A stretch of 64,000 nt of DNA from positions 6,264,501 through 6,328,500 of the forward strand of contig NZ_CP101125.1 in NCBI RefSeq assembly GCF_024296925.1, in the 5' to 3' direction. Below are positions 27,320 through 36,093 of this stretch, piece by piece. A program made the translations under genes and the position numbers. Below the pieces are notes generated by a model that did no database searches, was not told the DNA's origin, and was given only the letters and a program-made list of their open reading frames with translations. Numbering within the stretch: the stretch's first letter is position 1; each line of letters begins with the position of its first letter. The stretch comes from Pseudomonas nunensis (GTDB lineage: Bacteria; Pseudomonadota; Gammaproteobacteria; Pseudomonadales; Pseudomonadaceae).

Positions 27320-28362
27320 AATTAGTTCCACGTGGAACAAATGAGTTAAGCAGTCCCTGGATTCAGGCTGGGCGCTTGGCTTTTCTGGCGCTTTACGCCG
27401 TCACGGTGCTGGCTGCTTTGGCTTGGGCGTTCTCCAACGTGCGGCAGATTGATCCGCAAAACCGTGCTGTGGTTTTGCACTTTGGCGCGCTGGATCGCAT
27501 CCAGAATGCTGGCCTGTTGTTGGCTTGGCCGCGCCCGTTCGAGCAGGTGATTTTGTTGCCGGCGGCGGATCGGGTGATCGAACGCCGAGTGGAAAATTTG
27601 CTGCGCAGCGATGTGGCATTGCAAGCGGATCGAGTGGCGACCTTTGCCACGCCGCTCAGTGATGCGCTCGCCGGCTCCGGTTATTTGCTGACCGGTGATG
27701 CCGGTGTGGTGCAACTGGATGTGCGGGTGTTTTACAAAGTCACCGAGCCGTATGCCTTCGTCCTTCAAGGTGAACATGTACTGCCGGCACTGGATCGGTT
27801 GGTCACCCGCAGCGCATTGGCGCTCACCGCCGCGCGGGATCTGGACACGATTCTGGTGGCCCGACCTGAGCTGATCGGCGCTGACAACAAAGCCGCCGAA
27901 CGTCGTGAACGCTTGCGCGGTGATCTGGTGCAAGGCATCAATCAACGCCTGGCCGAACTGACCGCAACGGGGCAGGGGATTGGCATTGAAGTCGCCCGGG
28001 TGGATGTGCAATCGAGCCTGCCCGGCCCGGCGGTGAACGCGTTCAACGCGGTTCTGACCGCCAGCCAGCAAGCCGACAAAGCCGTGGCCAATGCGCGCAC
28101 CGAAGCCGAGAAACTCACCCAGACCGCCAACGAACAAGCCGACCGAACCGTGCAGGTCGCCCACGCTCAAGCCAGCGAACGACTGGCCAAAGCTTCGGCA
28201 GATACGGCAACGGTTTTGAGCCTGGCCAAGGCGACCGATCCGCAAATGCTGCTGCGGATTTACCGTGAGCGCATGCCGAAGATTCTCGGGCAGGCTGGTT
28301 CGGTGACCACGGTCGATCCGAAAGACGATTCCCGCCTGATCATTCAGGGAGCTGCACAATGA
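27316..28362 (+). CDS. HflC-like SPFH protein
   Basis: A 348-residue protein with one N-terminal membrane helix (AFLALYAVTVLAALAWAF-like, about 20-38). The SPFH domain starts at 'DPQNRAVVLHFGALDRIQNAGLLLAWPRP', and a coiled coil at about 255-305 (Ala/Glu/Gln-rich) precedes a final DPQMLLRIYRERMPKIL. It is the third SPFH protein in a row. ATGA overlaps join it to the genes before and after, so HflK-like and HflC-like chains are probably made in fixed ratio, as in HflKC cages. The ligand or client is probably the P-type ATPase encoded next. Confidence 0.8.
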   Translation: MKLVPRGTNELSSPWIQAGRLAFLALYAVTVLAALAWAFSNVRQIDPQNRAVVLHFGALDRIQNAGLLLAWPRPFEQVILLPAADRVIERRVENLLRSDVALQADRVATFATPLSDALAGSGYLLTGDAGVVQLDVRVFYKVTEPYAFVLQGEHVLPALDRLVTRSALALTAARDLDTILVARPELIGADNKAAERRERLRGDLVQGINQRLAELTATGQGIGIEVARVDVQSSLPGPAVNAFNAVLTASQQADKAVANARTEAEKLTQTANEQADRTVQVAHAQASERLAKASADTATVLSLAKATDPQMLLRIYRERMPKILGQAGSVTTVDPKDDSRLIIQGAAQ

Positions 28363-30269
28363 CTGCCCAAACCGCCGCCGCACCGAGCATGTTGTCCTCG
28401 GCCGAGCAACGTAGCGCCGCGCGCCAACTGACTTTGGCGATGCTCGCTCTGGGCTTGCTGGGTCTCGGCCTGATCTGGCGTTGGGTATCGCCGGAGCAGA
28501 CCGGAGTCAGTCAGTTGCTGCTGGGTTTCGCCTCGCTGCTGGTCGCCGTGCCGGTGATGCGATCGGCCTGGTACAGCTTGCGCTATCCGAGCTTGCACGG
28601 GATCACCGATCAACTGATTGCCCTGGCGATGCTCGGTGCCTGGGCCACGGGTGATCTGCTCACTGCAGCGTTGCTGCCGATCATCATGATCTTCGGCCAC
28701 GTACTGGAAGAGCGCAGCGTGATCGGCTCGCAAGAGGCGATTCATGCCCTCGGCAAACTGACCCGCAGCCATGCGCGCAAGGTCCAGGCTGACGGCACTG
28801 TGATTGAAGTCGACAACGGCACGCTCAAGTCAGGCGACATTGTGGAAGTGCGTGCCGGTGACCGAGTGCCGGCGGATGGTCGGGTATTGTCCGGCCAGGC
28901 GAGCCTCGACACTGCATCGATTACCGGCGAGTCGGTGCCGCTGGAAGCAGTGGTTGGCATGAGCGTGTTCGGTGGCGCGATCAACCTCGATGGCCTGCTG
29001 CGCATTGAAGTGACCCGCACCGGCAACGAATCGACCCTCGGCAAAGTCATCGCGCTGATGCAAAGCGCTGAGCGTTCCAAACCGCCGATCACCCGATTGC
29101 TGGAGCGTTACGCCGGCAGCTACATGGTGCTGGTGTTGCTGCTCGCCGCCGTAACCTGGTTCATCACAAACGACGCCCAGGCAATGTTGGCGGTGTTGGT
29201 GGCGGCGTGTCCGTGTGCATTGGTGCTGTCGGCACCGGCCACGGCGATTGCTGGAGTCGCGGTAGCGGCACGTCACGGGATTCTGATTCGCAGCTCGGCG
29301 TTTCTCGAAGAACTGGCGGACCTGACGTCGCTGGTGGTAGATAAAACCGGGACGCTGACCTTCGGCACCTTGCGCCTGCAATCCATCGACAGTCCGTTGG
29401 AGGACCGTAGCCATGTGCTGAAACTGGCCGCCAGTCTTGGTTCTGCAAGCAGTCATCCGGTCAGTCGCGCGTTGGCGAGCCTGGTGACTCAGGAACATTT
29501 TCTGCGGCTCTCCGACATCCACGAACGCCAGGGTCTGGGCGTGGTGGCGATGACGGAGCAGGGCGAGGCAGCGCTCGGTCGCCCGGAATTGTTCGCGCAG
29601 TTGGGCATCGCTACTTCGGCCGTTCCAGAACACGACGGACCGATTGCCGGGCTGGCGCTGAACGGTGAGTTTCTCGCCTGGCTGTTGCTGGCGGACACCG
29701 TCAAACCAGAAGCCCGATTTGCCTTGAATGAATTGCGTGAGCTGGGCTTGGGTCGGCAGTTATTGCTCACGGGTGATCGGCAAAGTGTCGCGCACACATT
29801 GGCTCGCGACGTCGGTATCAGCGACGTCGAAGCCCAGGCCTTGCCCGAAGACAAACTCAATCGCGTGCTGACGGAAATCGGTAGCGGCTTCCGGCCGATG
29901 GTGGTGGGTGACGGCATCAACGATTCCCTCGCGCTGAAGGCCGGTGTTGTCGGCGTGGCGATGGGCGCTGGCGGGGCGGATATCGCGCTCGCATCAGCGG
30001 ACATCGTGCTGATCGGCAGCGACCTGCGCCGCCTCGGGACGTGTGTACGGTTGAGCCGCCAGTGCCGCCAGACATTGCAGGTCAACGTGATCATCGGCCT
30101 GGGCTGGACCCTGGCGATCGTCGCCTTCGCGGCATTCGGTTGGCTCGGCGCGGCGGGGGCGATGATTGCCGCGTTGCTGCATAACCTGAGCACGTTGCTG
30201 GTGTTGGGGAACGCCGGCCGGTTGTTGCGGTTTCAGGAGCCTTTGCTCAAGTTGAAAGACGAGGCCTGA
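28359..30269 (+). CDS. hmtA: P1B-type metal-transporting ATPase, HmtA-like
   Basis: A 636-residue heavy-metal P-type ATPase. It shows TGES in the actuator domain, the membrane metal site CPC at 284-286 (AACPCALVLSAPATA), the phosphorylated DKTGTLTF with Asp 328, SHP at 365-367 and GDGIND at 517-522; all catalytic residues are intact. There is no N-terminal heavy-metal-associated domain or CxxC, and the His-rich tail is on the SPFH protein two genes upstream. P. aeruginosa HmtA (PA2435), also beside SPFH-like genes, was reported as a zinc/copper importer. By context this is its homologue, though an exporter role cannot be excluded from sequence alone. Confidence 0.8.
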   Translation: MTAQTAAAPSMLSSAEQRSAARQLTLAMLALGLLGLGLIWRWVSPEQTGVSQLLLGFASLLVAVPVMRSAWYSLRYPSLHGITDQLIALAMLGAWATGDLLTAALLPIIMIFGHVLEERSVIGSQEAIHALGKLTRSHARKVQADGTVIEVDNGTLKSGDIVEVRAGDRVPADGRVLSGQASLDTASITGESVPLEAVVGMSVFGGAINLDGLLRIEVTRTGNESTLGKVIALMQSAERSKPPITRLLERYAGSYMVLVLLLAAVTWFITNDAQAMLAVLVAACPCALVLSAPATAIAGVAVAARHGILIRSSAFLEELADLTSLVVDKTGTLTFGTLRLQSIDSPLEDRSHVLKLAASLGSASSHPVSRALASLVTQEHFLRLSDIHERQGLGVVAMTEQGEAALGRPELFAQLGIATSAVPEHDGPIAGLALNGEFLAWLLLADTVKPEARFALNELRELGLGRQLLLTGDRQSVAHTLARDVGISDVEAQALPEDKLNRVLTEIGSGFRPMVVGDGINDSLALKAGVVGVAMGAGGADIALASADIVLIGSDLRRLGTCVRLSRQCRQTLQVNVIIGLGWTLAIVAFAAFGWLGAAGAMIAALLHNLSTLLVLGNAGRLLRFQEPLLKLKDEA

Positions 30270-30397
30270 AGCGGCTCTAAACCGGGGAGATCACGGCGAA
30301 ACCAACTTTTTAGAACTGTATGCATTTTTCGTAGTCATCTAGGGTGAAGGCCATCAGTTTGCAGATTCACGACGGCTGGTTGAAGCGCCGCGAGTTA

Positions 30398-30441
30398 TAG
30401 AAAAACGCTATTAAATCGATAGCCAGCTATTTTTCTAAGAT
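30398..30441 (+). promoter_or_regulatory. nested inverted repeat and stationary-phase-like promoter before cfa
   Basis: TAGAAAAA (30398-30405) and TTTTTCTA (30430-30437) are perfect outer arms. Inside them GCTAT (30407-30411) and ATAGC (30419-30423) form a second arm pair. The right arm runs into CTAAGAT (30435-30441), which resembles an extended -10 of the RpoS type (CTAnnnT), about 45 bp before the gene. Pseudomonas cfa genes are known to be RpoS-dependent. Confidence 0.4.
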
Positions 30442-30484
30442 GGTCTACCCTCACATCAGACGTCTGAAACAAGGGGGATAAACC

Positions 30485-31669
30485 ATGCTCGCGCAACTTC
30501 CACCGGCCTTACAGAATCTGCAGCTACCGCTACGCCTGCGACTCTGGGACGGCCATGAATTCAATCTGGGGCCGACGCCCAGCGTCACTATTGTGGTCAA
30601 GGACCCACAAATGGTCAGTCAGTTGACCCACCCAAGCCTGGACGCACTGGGGGCAGCGTTTGTCGAAGGCAAGCTTGAGCTGGAAGGCTCAATCAGCGAT
30701 GTGATCCGCGTCGTTGATGAGTGGAGCCAGGCATTGCTGGGTGACGCCGACAGTCAGCCGGTTCGTCTTGTCCACGACAAGGAAACCGACGCCAAAGCGA
30801 TTTCCTACCACTACGACCTCTCCAACGCGTTTTATCAGCTGTGGCTCGACAGCGACATGGCGTATTCCTGCGCCTATTTCGAGACCGGCAGCGAAACGCT
30901 GGAGCAAGCCCAACAAGCCAAATTCCGTCATCTATGCCGCAAGTTGCGTCTGCAACCGGGCGACTATCTGCTGGATGTCGGTTGCGGCTGGGGTGGACTG
31001 GCGCGCTACGCGGCACGGGAGTTCGGCGCGAAGGTGTTCGGCATTACCCTGAGCAAAGAGCAACTGGCCCTGGCCCGTGAGCGGGTTAAAGAGGAAGGCT
31101 TGGAAGACCTGATTGAACTGCAACTGCTCGACTACCGCGATCTGCCTCAGGATGGGCGTTTCGACAAAGTAGTCAGTGTCGGCATGTTCGAACACGTCGG
31201 CCACGCGAACCTGGCCGAGTACTGCAAAATCCTGTTCGGCGCGGTGAAGGAGGGCGGCCTGGTGATGAACCACGGGATCACCGCCAAGTACACCGATGGC
31301 CGTCCCGTAGGACGCGGTGCCGGTGATTTCATCGAGAAGTACGTGTTCCCCAACGGCGAGCTGCCACACCTGTCGATGATCTCTGCGCAGATCAGCGAAG
31401 CAGGGCTGGAGATTGTCGATGTCGAGAGCCTGCGTCTGCACTATGCGCGCACCCTCGACCACTGGAGCGAACGCCTCGAAGACAATCTGGAAGCCGCCGC
31501 CAAAGAGGTACCGCAGCAAGCTTTGCGGATCTGGCGGCTGTACCTGGCCGGTTGCGCTTATGCCTTCGCCAAAGGCTGGATAAATCTGCACCAGATCCTC
31601 GCGGTGAAAGCCCATCCCGATGGCAGCCATGAACTGCCCTGGACTCGCGACGACATCTACACGCCTTAA
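30485..31669 (+). CDS. cfa: cyclopropane-fatty-acyl-phospholipid synthase
   Basis: A 394-residue SAM-dependent enzyme that adds a methylene bridge to unsaturated acyl chains of membrane phospholipids, usually on entry to stationary phase. The N-terminal lipid-binding domain (about 1-110) precedes '[17 protein letters not shown]', the conserved Y-D-x-x-N-x-F-Y region. SAM motif I is [15 protein letters not shown] at about 162-176, and '[18 protein letters not shown]' contains the conserved E. The start closely resembles P. putida CfaB. A GGGGG ribosome site precedes the ATG. Its stop overlaps the stop of the convergent cls gene. Confidence 0.95.
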   Translation: MLAQLPPALQNLQLPLRLRLWDGHEFNLGPTPSVTIVVKDPQMVSQLTHPSLDALGAAFVEGKLELEGSISDVIRVVDEWSQALLGDADSQPVRLVHDKETDAKAISYHYDLSNAFYQLWLDSDMAYSCAYFETGSETLEQAQQAKFRHLCRKLRLQPGDYLLDVGCGWGGLARYAAREFGAKVFGITLSKEQLALARERVKEEGLEDLIELQLLDYRDLPQDGRFDKVVSVGMFEHVGHANLAEYCKILFGAVKEGGLVMNHGITAKYTDGRPVGRGAGDFIEKYVFPNGELPHLSMISAQISEAGLEIVDVESLRLHYARTLDHWSERLEDNLEAAAKEVPQQALRIWRLYLAGCAYAFAKGWINLHQILAVKAHPDGSHELPWTRDDIYTP

Positions 31670-33105
31670 AGGATCGGTGAAATAAGCCGGGCGACCCGCA
31701 TGCCAATCTGTTGCAGGCGGTGGGTCTCCCGGCTTTCTTCTTTGGCGATCTCGTGGGCCTGGGCGAAGTCATCGTTAAGCATGTGTTCCACTTCGGCGGC
31801 GAACGCGCTGTCGACGGTCAGCAACATCACTTCGAAATTCAGCCGGAACGAACGGTTGTCCAGATTGGCGCTGCCAATGGCGCTGATTTCGCTGTCGATC
31901 AACACCACTTTCTGATGCAGGAATCCCGGTTCGTAGCGGAAGACGCGCACGCCCGCGCGAACGGCTTCGAAAGCGTAAAGGCTGGAGGCGGCGTAGACGA
32001 TTCGGTGATCCGGTCGCGACGGCAGCAGAAGCCGCACATCCACACCGCGCAGTACCGCCAGGCGCAACGCGGCGAATACCGCTTCGTCCGGTATGAAGTA
32101 AGGGCTGGTGATCCACACCCGTTCCGTCGCCGCGTGAATGGCTTCGACGAAGAACAGTGAACAGGTCTCGTAGGAATCTGCCGGGCCGCTGGCGAGCAAT
32201 TGGCAGAGCACGCCGTCGTCTGGGTAAACGTCCGGCAGGATCAGCGGCGGGAGCGTACGGGCGGCCCAGAACCAGTCCTCGGCGAAAGATTCCTGCATGC
32301 AGGCCACCACCGGCCCGCGCACCTGAACATGGGTATCGCGCCACGGCGCCAGGGGCGGTTTCTCGCCCATGTATTCGTCGCCAACGTTGTGTCCGCCGAC
32401 GAAGCCCAGCACGCCGTCGACCACCACGATCTTTCGGTGGTTACGGAAGTTGACCTGGAACCGGTTGAGCCAGCCGCTACGGGTAGCGAAGGCTTTGACC
32501 TCGACACCGGCGTCGCGCAACGGCTGCACGTAGCTATGGGGCAACGAGTGGCTGCCGATGCGGTCGTAAAGTAAATAGACCGCCACGCCTTCGGCGGCTT
32601 TCTTCAGCAGCAGCGCTTGCAGGCGTTGGCCGAGCCGGTCGTCGTGGATGATAAAGAACTGGACCAGCACTGCTTCCCTGGCGTGGCTGATAGCGTCGAA
32701 AATCGCTTCGAAGGTCGCCGTGCCGTTGATCAGCAAGTGCACTTCGTTGTTCGCCAGGCACGGCATGCGCCCCAGTTTTGGCATCGCCCTTAATGAAGCG
32801 TAGGCGCTGGATGCGCGGGCGGTCAGGGCTTCTTCGACCCAGGGCCGCCAGTTCAGCTCGGAGATGGCCTTGCGCATTTCTTCGTTGGCCTGGCGCCGCG
32901 CCTTGATGTAACCATCGAAGGTGCTGCGGCCGAAGACCAGATAAGGGATAAGCGTCAGGTAGGGAATGAACAACAGCGACAGGGCCCAGGCAATCGAGCC
33001 TTGGGCGGTTCGAACGGTCAACACGGCGTGGATGGCGGCAATCAGGCCCAGCGTGTGCAATAGCGCGATCAGATAACCGAAAATGTGCGGTCCAAAATAA
33101 TCCAT
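31666..33105 (-). CDS. cls: cardiolipin synthase
   Basis: 479 residues from the ATG at 33105 ([12 protein letters not shown]), the usual ClsA length; a start at 33147 is in frame but adds an atypical tail. Two N-terminal membrane helices precede two phospholipase-D-like domains, each with an HKD motif: HRKIVVVD and HQKVVLID (H-x-K-x4-D). It condenses two phosphatidylglycerols to cardiolipin and glycerol at the inner membrane. The upstream AGGAGCAAGG supports the start. It is convergent with cfa, another membrane-lipid enzyme; the stop codons overlap and no terminator hairpin lies between them. Confidence 0.95.
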   Translation of the reverse strand: MDYFGPHIFGYLIALLHTLGLIAAIHAVLTVRTAQGSIAWALSLLFIPYLTLIPYLVFGRSTFDGYIKARRQANEEMRKAISELNWRPWVEEALTARASSAYASLRAMPKLGRMPCLANNEVHLLINGTATFEAIFDAISHAREAVLVQFFIIHDDRLGQRLQALLLKKAAEGVAVYLLYDRIGSHSLPHSYVQPLRDAGVEVKAFATRSGWLNRFQVNFRNHRKIVVVDGVLGFVGGHNVGDEYMGEKPPLAPWRDTHVQVRGPVVACMQESFAEDWFWAARTLPPLILPDVYPDDGVLCQLLASGPADSYETCSLFFVEAIHAATERVWITSPYFIPDEAVFAALRLAVLRGVDVRLLLPSRPDHRIVYAASSLYAFEAVRAGVRVFRYEPGFLHQKVVLIDSEISAIGSANLDNRSFRLNFEVMLLTVDSAFAAEVEHMLNDDFAQAHEIAKEESRETHRLQQIGMRVARLISPIL

Positions 33106-33236
33106 GGGGCAACCTTGCTCCTGAAGATTCAATACGTAAAAGACCATGTTCCGTGCAGAATGTCGCTATTTAATTGGCCCATGAACCGAAGCACATGGCT
33201 GACGTCTAACGGCCACTAATGATCAGGAGTTACTCG

Positions 33237-33758
33237 ATGAACGTTCGTCTGCTGGGTTTGGCCATGGCCCTTGGTTTGTCCCTTCCTGTGGCTGCTCAGG
33301 CGCAGATGCTGCAACCGGGTCTGTGGGAATTGACCACAAGCAACATGAAAGTCGATGACCAGAACCTGCCGGATCTGCAATTGATCCTCGGCCAGTTGCA
33401 AGGCCAGATGACCCCGGCACAGCGCGCGCAGCTGGAGAAGCAGGGCATCACCATGGGCGGCAAAGGGATCCGTGCGTGCCTGACTCAGGCTCAGGTTGCA
33501 TCGGACAACATTCCGCTGACGGACCCGCAATCGGGCTGCAAGCAGGAAATCACCGACCGTACCGGGAACCAGTGGAAATTCCGCTTCAGCTGCCCGAAAG
33601 CGCAAGGTGCGGGTGTTGCTACGTTCCTGAGTGATCGTGAGTTCACCACCAAGGTTAACGGCACCTTCAATGCTACCGGCATTCAGCAGAAGGGTAGCCT
33701 GGATACCCGTGCGGTGTGGCTGGGTCAGGATTGCGGGACCGTTAAGCCGAGGGCTTAA
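33237..33758 (+). CDS. DUF3617 periplasmic protein
   Basis: 173 residues from the ATG at 33237, after AGGAGTTACTCG. A signal peptide (MNVRLLGLAMALGLSLPVAAQA) is followed by the family's opening 'QMLQPGLWELTTSNMKVD'. Four Cys in the mature part (ACL, GCK, SCP, DCG) suggest two disulfide bonds. DUF3617 proteins are small and secreted; their function is unknown to me. It stands alone between divergent cls and a family B REP pair. Confidence 0.85.
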   Translation: MNVRLLGLAMALGLSLPVAAQAQMLQPGLWELTTSNMKVDDQNLPDLQLILGQLQGQMTPAQRAQLEKQGITMGGKGIRACLTQAQVASDNIPLTDPQSGCKQEITDRTGNQWKFRFSCPKAQGAGVATFLSDREFTTKVNGTFNATGIQQKGSLDTRAVWLGQDCGTVKPRA

Positions 33759-33760
33759 AA

Positions 33761-33827
33761 GCTTCGCGGGCAAGCCTCGCTCCTACAGATATCACCCTCT
33801 GTAGGAGCGAGGCTTGCCCGCGAAAGC
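33761..33827. repeat. REP element pair, family B (inverted, compact)
   Basis: The core GTAGGAGCGAGGCTTGCCCG and its inverted copy are separated by about 15 bp, between the ends of the DUF3617 gene and the ThrRS-like gene. Family B differs from family A by TAGGAGCGAGG for TGGGAGCGGG and GCCCGCG for GCTCGCG. Confidence 0.9.
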
Positions 33828-33833
33828 GTCCAT

Positions 33834-34727
33834 TCAAACGCCGAGATCCTTCGGGTGTAAAAACCCACACACCTCATCAATCCGCATGCGCCCGAAATCT
33901 TCCCCGCTGCAACTGCGCACGCTGACGAACCCGCCATGCTTTTCCTTCTCTCCGACCACCAACAGATATGGCACGCTGCGCTCGCTGTGCAGGCGAATCT
34001 TGTAGCCGATCTTCTCGTTGCGCAGATCAACATGAGCGCGCACACCGCTGCGTCGCAGCTCCTCGGTCACTGATTGCGTGTAGGCAATCTGGCGCTCGTC
34101 GATGTTCACCACCATCACTTGCGGTGGTGCGCGCCAATGTTCCAGCTCGTGTTGGCTCGGCCAGCATGTCCCGTAGATTCGTTGCAGCGAGGTACCGCCT
34201 ACGTGATCCAGGGCGAAGGCTTGCAGCACTCTGGTGGCCGGCACATGCGGGCCCTTGGTCAAGTATTCGCCGTCGCCCATGCGGTACACCGAATGCTGTT
34301 CGGTTGAAGACAGTGGCCGCTGTCGGATCGAGTGATTGCCCGCCGCGAGCATGTGCATGCGCACTTCAATCGGGGTCAGGTCCGCCAGGGTTAACGCCCG
34401 TTGCAATGCAAACTCATAGAAGAAGCCATCACCGAGTGCCGAGCCCTTCAACAGCAGGACACTCGGATGCAGCTGCTTCACTGCCATGGCCAGCATCAGC
34501 GCACAGGAGCGGCGCAGGATCTCCAGGCCATCGGGTTCCTGAGGCGTGACGATACTGACCCGGGCATCGCCGTGGATCATGAATCCACAGTCCACCAACA
34601 CGCCGTCCACCCGACCGGCTACCGCCGCTTTGGCCAACGCGGGCCCGATACTCGCCGCCAGCTCATACACGGAAAGTGGCTGATCGTATTCGCGCAGTGA
34701 GCCGTCGGGCAGGGTGATATGGATCAT
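33834..34727 (-). CDS. threonyl-tRNA synthetase paralogue lacking the catalytic core
   Basis: 297 residues from the ATG at 34727; a GTG two codons earlier is possible. Residues 1-60 are a TGS domain (MIHITLPDGSLREYDQPLS). Then comes the second additional (editing-type) domain, with 'YEFALQR' and 'YLTKGPHVPAT' where ThrRS has a Cys-containing LCRGPHVP; the Cys is replaced and the His kept. At about residue 195 it passes directly to the anticodon-binding domain ('VMVVNIDERQIAYTQSVTEELR'). The class II aminoacylation domain with motifs 1-3 and the zinc site is missing, about half of normal ThrRS. It cannot charge tRNA alone. It is the last gene of the Zur-type operon; ThrRS is a zinc enzyme. Confidence 0.8.
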   Translation of the reverse strand: MIHITLPDGSLREYDQPLSVYELAASIGPALAKAAVAGRVDGVLVDCGFMIHGDARVSIVTPQEPDGLEILRRSCALMLAMAVKQLHPSVLLLKGSALGDGFFYEFALQRALTLADLTPIEVRMHMLAAGNHSIRQRPLSSTEQHSVYRMGDGEYLTKGPHVPATRVLQAFALDHVGGTSLQRIYGTCWPSQHELEHWRAPPQVMVVNIDERQIAYTQSVTEELRRSGVRAHVDLRNEKIGYKIRLHSERSVPYLLVVGEKEKHGGFVSVRSCSGEDFGRMRIDEVCGFLHPKDLGV

Positions 34728-34753
34728 GGTCACTGGTCTCGGGAATGGAAGCG

Positions 34754-36091
34754 TTAGCGCATGAAGCGCAGGGGCAAACCCTGGCAGCTGTCATGTAGAC
34801 GATTGGCGTGCCAGGCAATTTGCCCCGACACCAGTGTGGTGCTGACGCTGTGGCGAAAACGATGGTGGACGAAGGGCGTCCAGCCGCACTGCGAGAGAAT
34901 CGGTTGCTGGGAAACGGCGACGCCTTCGGGCTCGGGTTGGATCAGCACCAGATCGGCCCAATAGCCTTCGCGCAGATAACCACGATCAGGAATCGCGAAC
35001 AAATCGGCGACCCGGTGACTGGTCTTGGCCACGAGGGTGGTGATCGGCAGCACTTCATCCGCGACCAATTCCAACAGCGCGGGGAGGGCGTGTTGCACCA
35101 GCGGCAAACCTGATGGCGCCTGACTGTAGGGCCGCTGTTTTTCCGCCCAGGTGTGGGGCGCATGATCGCTGCCGATCACATCCAGCCGATTGCTCAGCAA
35201 GGCTTGGCGCAAGGCATCACGGTCGCTCTGGAACTTGATCGCCGGGTTGCATTTGATCAGGTTGCCCAGGCGTGGATAGTCGCGATCATCGAACAGCAAA
35301 TGATGCAGGCAGACTTCGGCGGTGATGTTTTTCTGGGCCAGTGGCTCGTTGTCGAACAGCTCAAGTTCCGCCGCCGTCGTCAGGTGCAAAACATGCAGTC
35401 GAGTGCCGTGACGTTTGGCCAGTTCCACGGCCATTGATGACGAGCGAAAGCAGGCCTCGGCATTGCGGATCAGCGGATGGGCCGCCGCAGGAATCTGTTC
35501 GCCGTACAGCGCGCGAAGGGTCGCGGCATTCGCGTCGATGCTCGGCGTGTGTTCGCAGTGGGCCAACAGGATCGTCGGCACTTCGGCAAACAACCGCTCG
35601 AGAATCCGCGGATCGTCCACCAGCATGTTGCCGGTGGAGGCGCCCATGAACACTTTCACCCCGGCGACTTCGCAAGGATTGAGCGCGGCAACCGTGTCGA
35701 GATTGTCGTTGCTCACGCCGAAGTGAAAGCCGTAGTTGGCCACCGAGTTGATCGCCGCCCGGCGCTTTTTGTCGGCCAAGGCGTCGAGGGTGAGGGTGGC
35801 CGGATTGGTGTTGGGCATGTCCATGAAACTGGTAATGCCGCCGGCCACCGCCGCTCGTGATTCGGTGTAGAAGCTGCCCTTGTCCGGAGCACCCGGATCA
35901 CGGAAATGCACCTGGTCATCGATCATGCCCGGCAACAGCCATTGACCCCGGGCATCGATTTCCACGTCCGCGATTTCGCCTTCGATGCTGCTGGCGATCT
36001 TGACGATGCGGCCATTGCTGACCAACAGATCGCCGTCAGACACACGGCCTTCGTTCACCAACCGGGCGTTGCGAATCAGCACGCTGCTCAT
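34754..36091 (-). CDS. dihydroorotase paralogue (zinc-starvation operon, PyrQ-type)
   Basis: A 445-residue amidohydrolase of the dihydroorotase/allantoinase group. The metal motif normally H-x-H reads DQVHFRDPG with Gln 60 and His 62, so one canonical ligand is changed. The other sites are present: GVKVFMGAST (carboxylated Lys), LLAHCEH, LHVLHLTT and the catalytic GSDHAPH. It would close carbamoyl-aspartate to dihydroorotate in pyrimidine synthesis, as a back-up for zinc-dependent PyrC. P. aeruginosa has a Zur-linked dihydroorotase gene (PA5541) beside the same carbonic anhydrase and folE2 genes. It lies 2 bp after the gamma-carbonic anhydrase gene. Confidence 0.85.
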   Translation of the reverse strand: MSSVLIRNARLVNEGRVSDGDLLVSNGRIVKIASSIEGEIADVEIDARGQWLLPGMIDDQVHFRDPGAPDKGSFYTESRAAVAGGITSFMDMPNTNPATLTLDALADKKRRAAINSVANYGFHFGVSNDNLDTVAALNPCEVAGVKVFMGASTGNMLVDDPRILERLFAEVPTILLAHCEHTPSIDANAATLRALYGEQIPAAAHPLIRNAEACFRSSSMAVELAKRHGTRLHVLHLTTAAELELFDNEPLAQKNITAEVCLHHLLFDDRDYPRLGNLIKCNPAIKFQSDRDALRQALLSNRLDVIGSDHAPHTWAEKQRPYSQAPSGLPLVQHALPALLELVADEVLPITTLVAKTSHRVADLFAIPDRGYLREGYWADLVLIQPEPEGVAVSQQPILSQCGWTPFVHHRFRHSVSTTLVSGQIAWHANRLHDSCQGLPLRFMR

Positions 36092-36093
36092 GG

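Noticed and set aside
26279..28362. The HflK/HflC-like genes as the genuine hflKC regulators of FtsH
   Set aside because: No hflX/hfq/miaA context, a third SPFH protein and a metal ATPase in the same operon, and a His-rich tail; the FtsH role is unlikely here.
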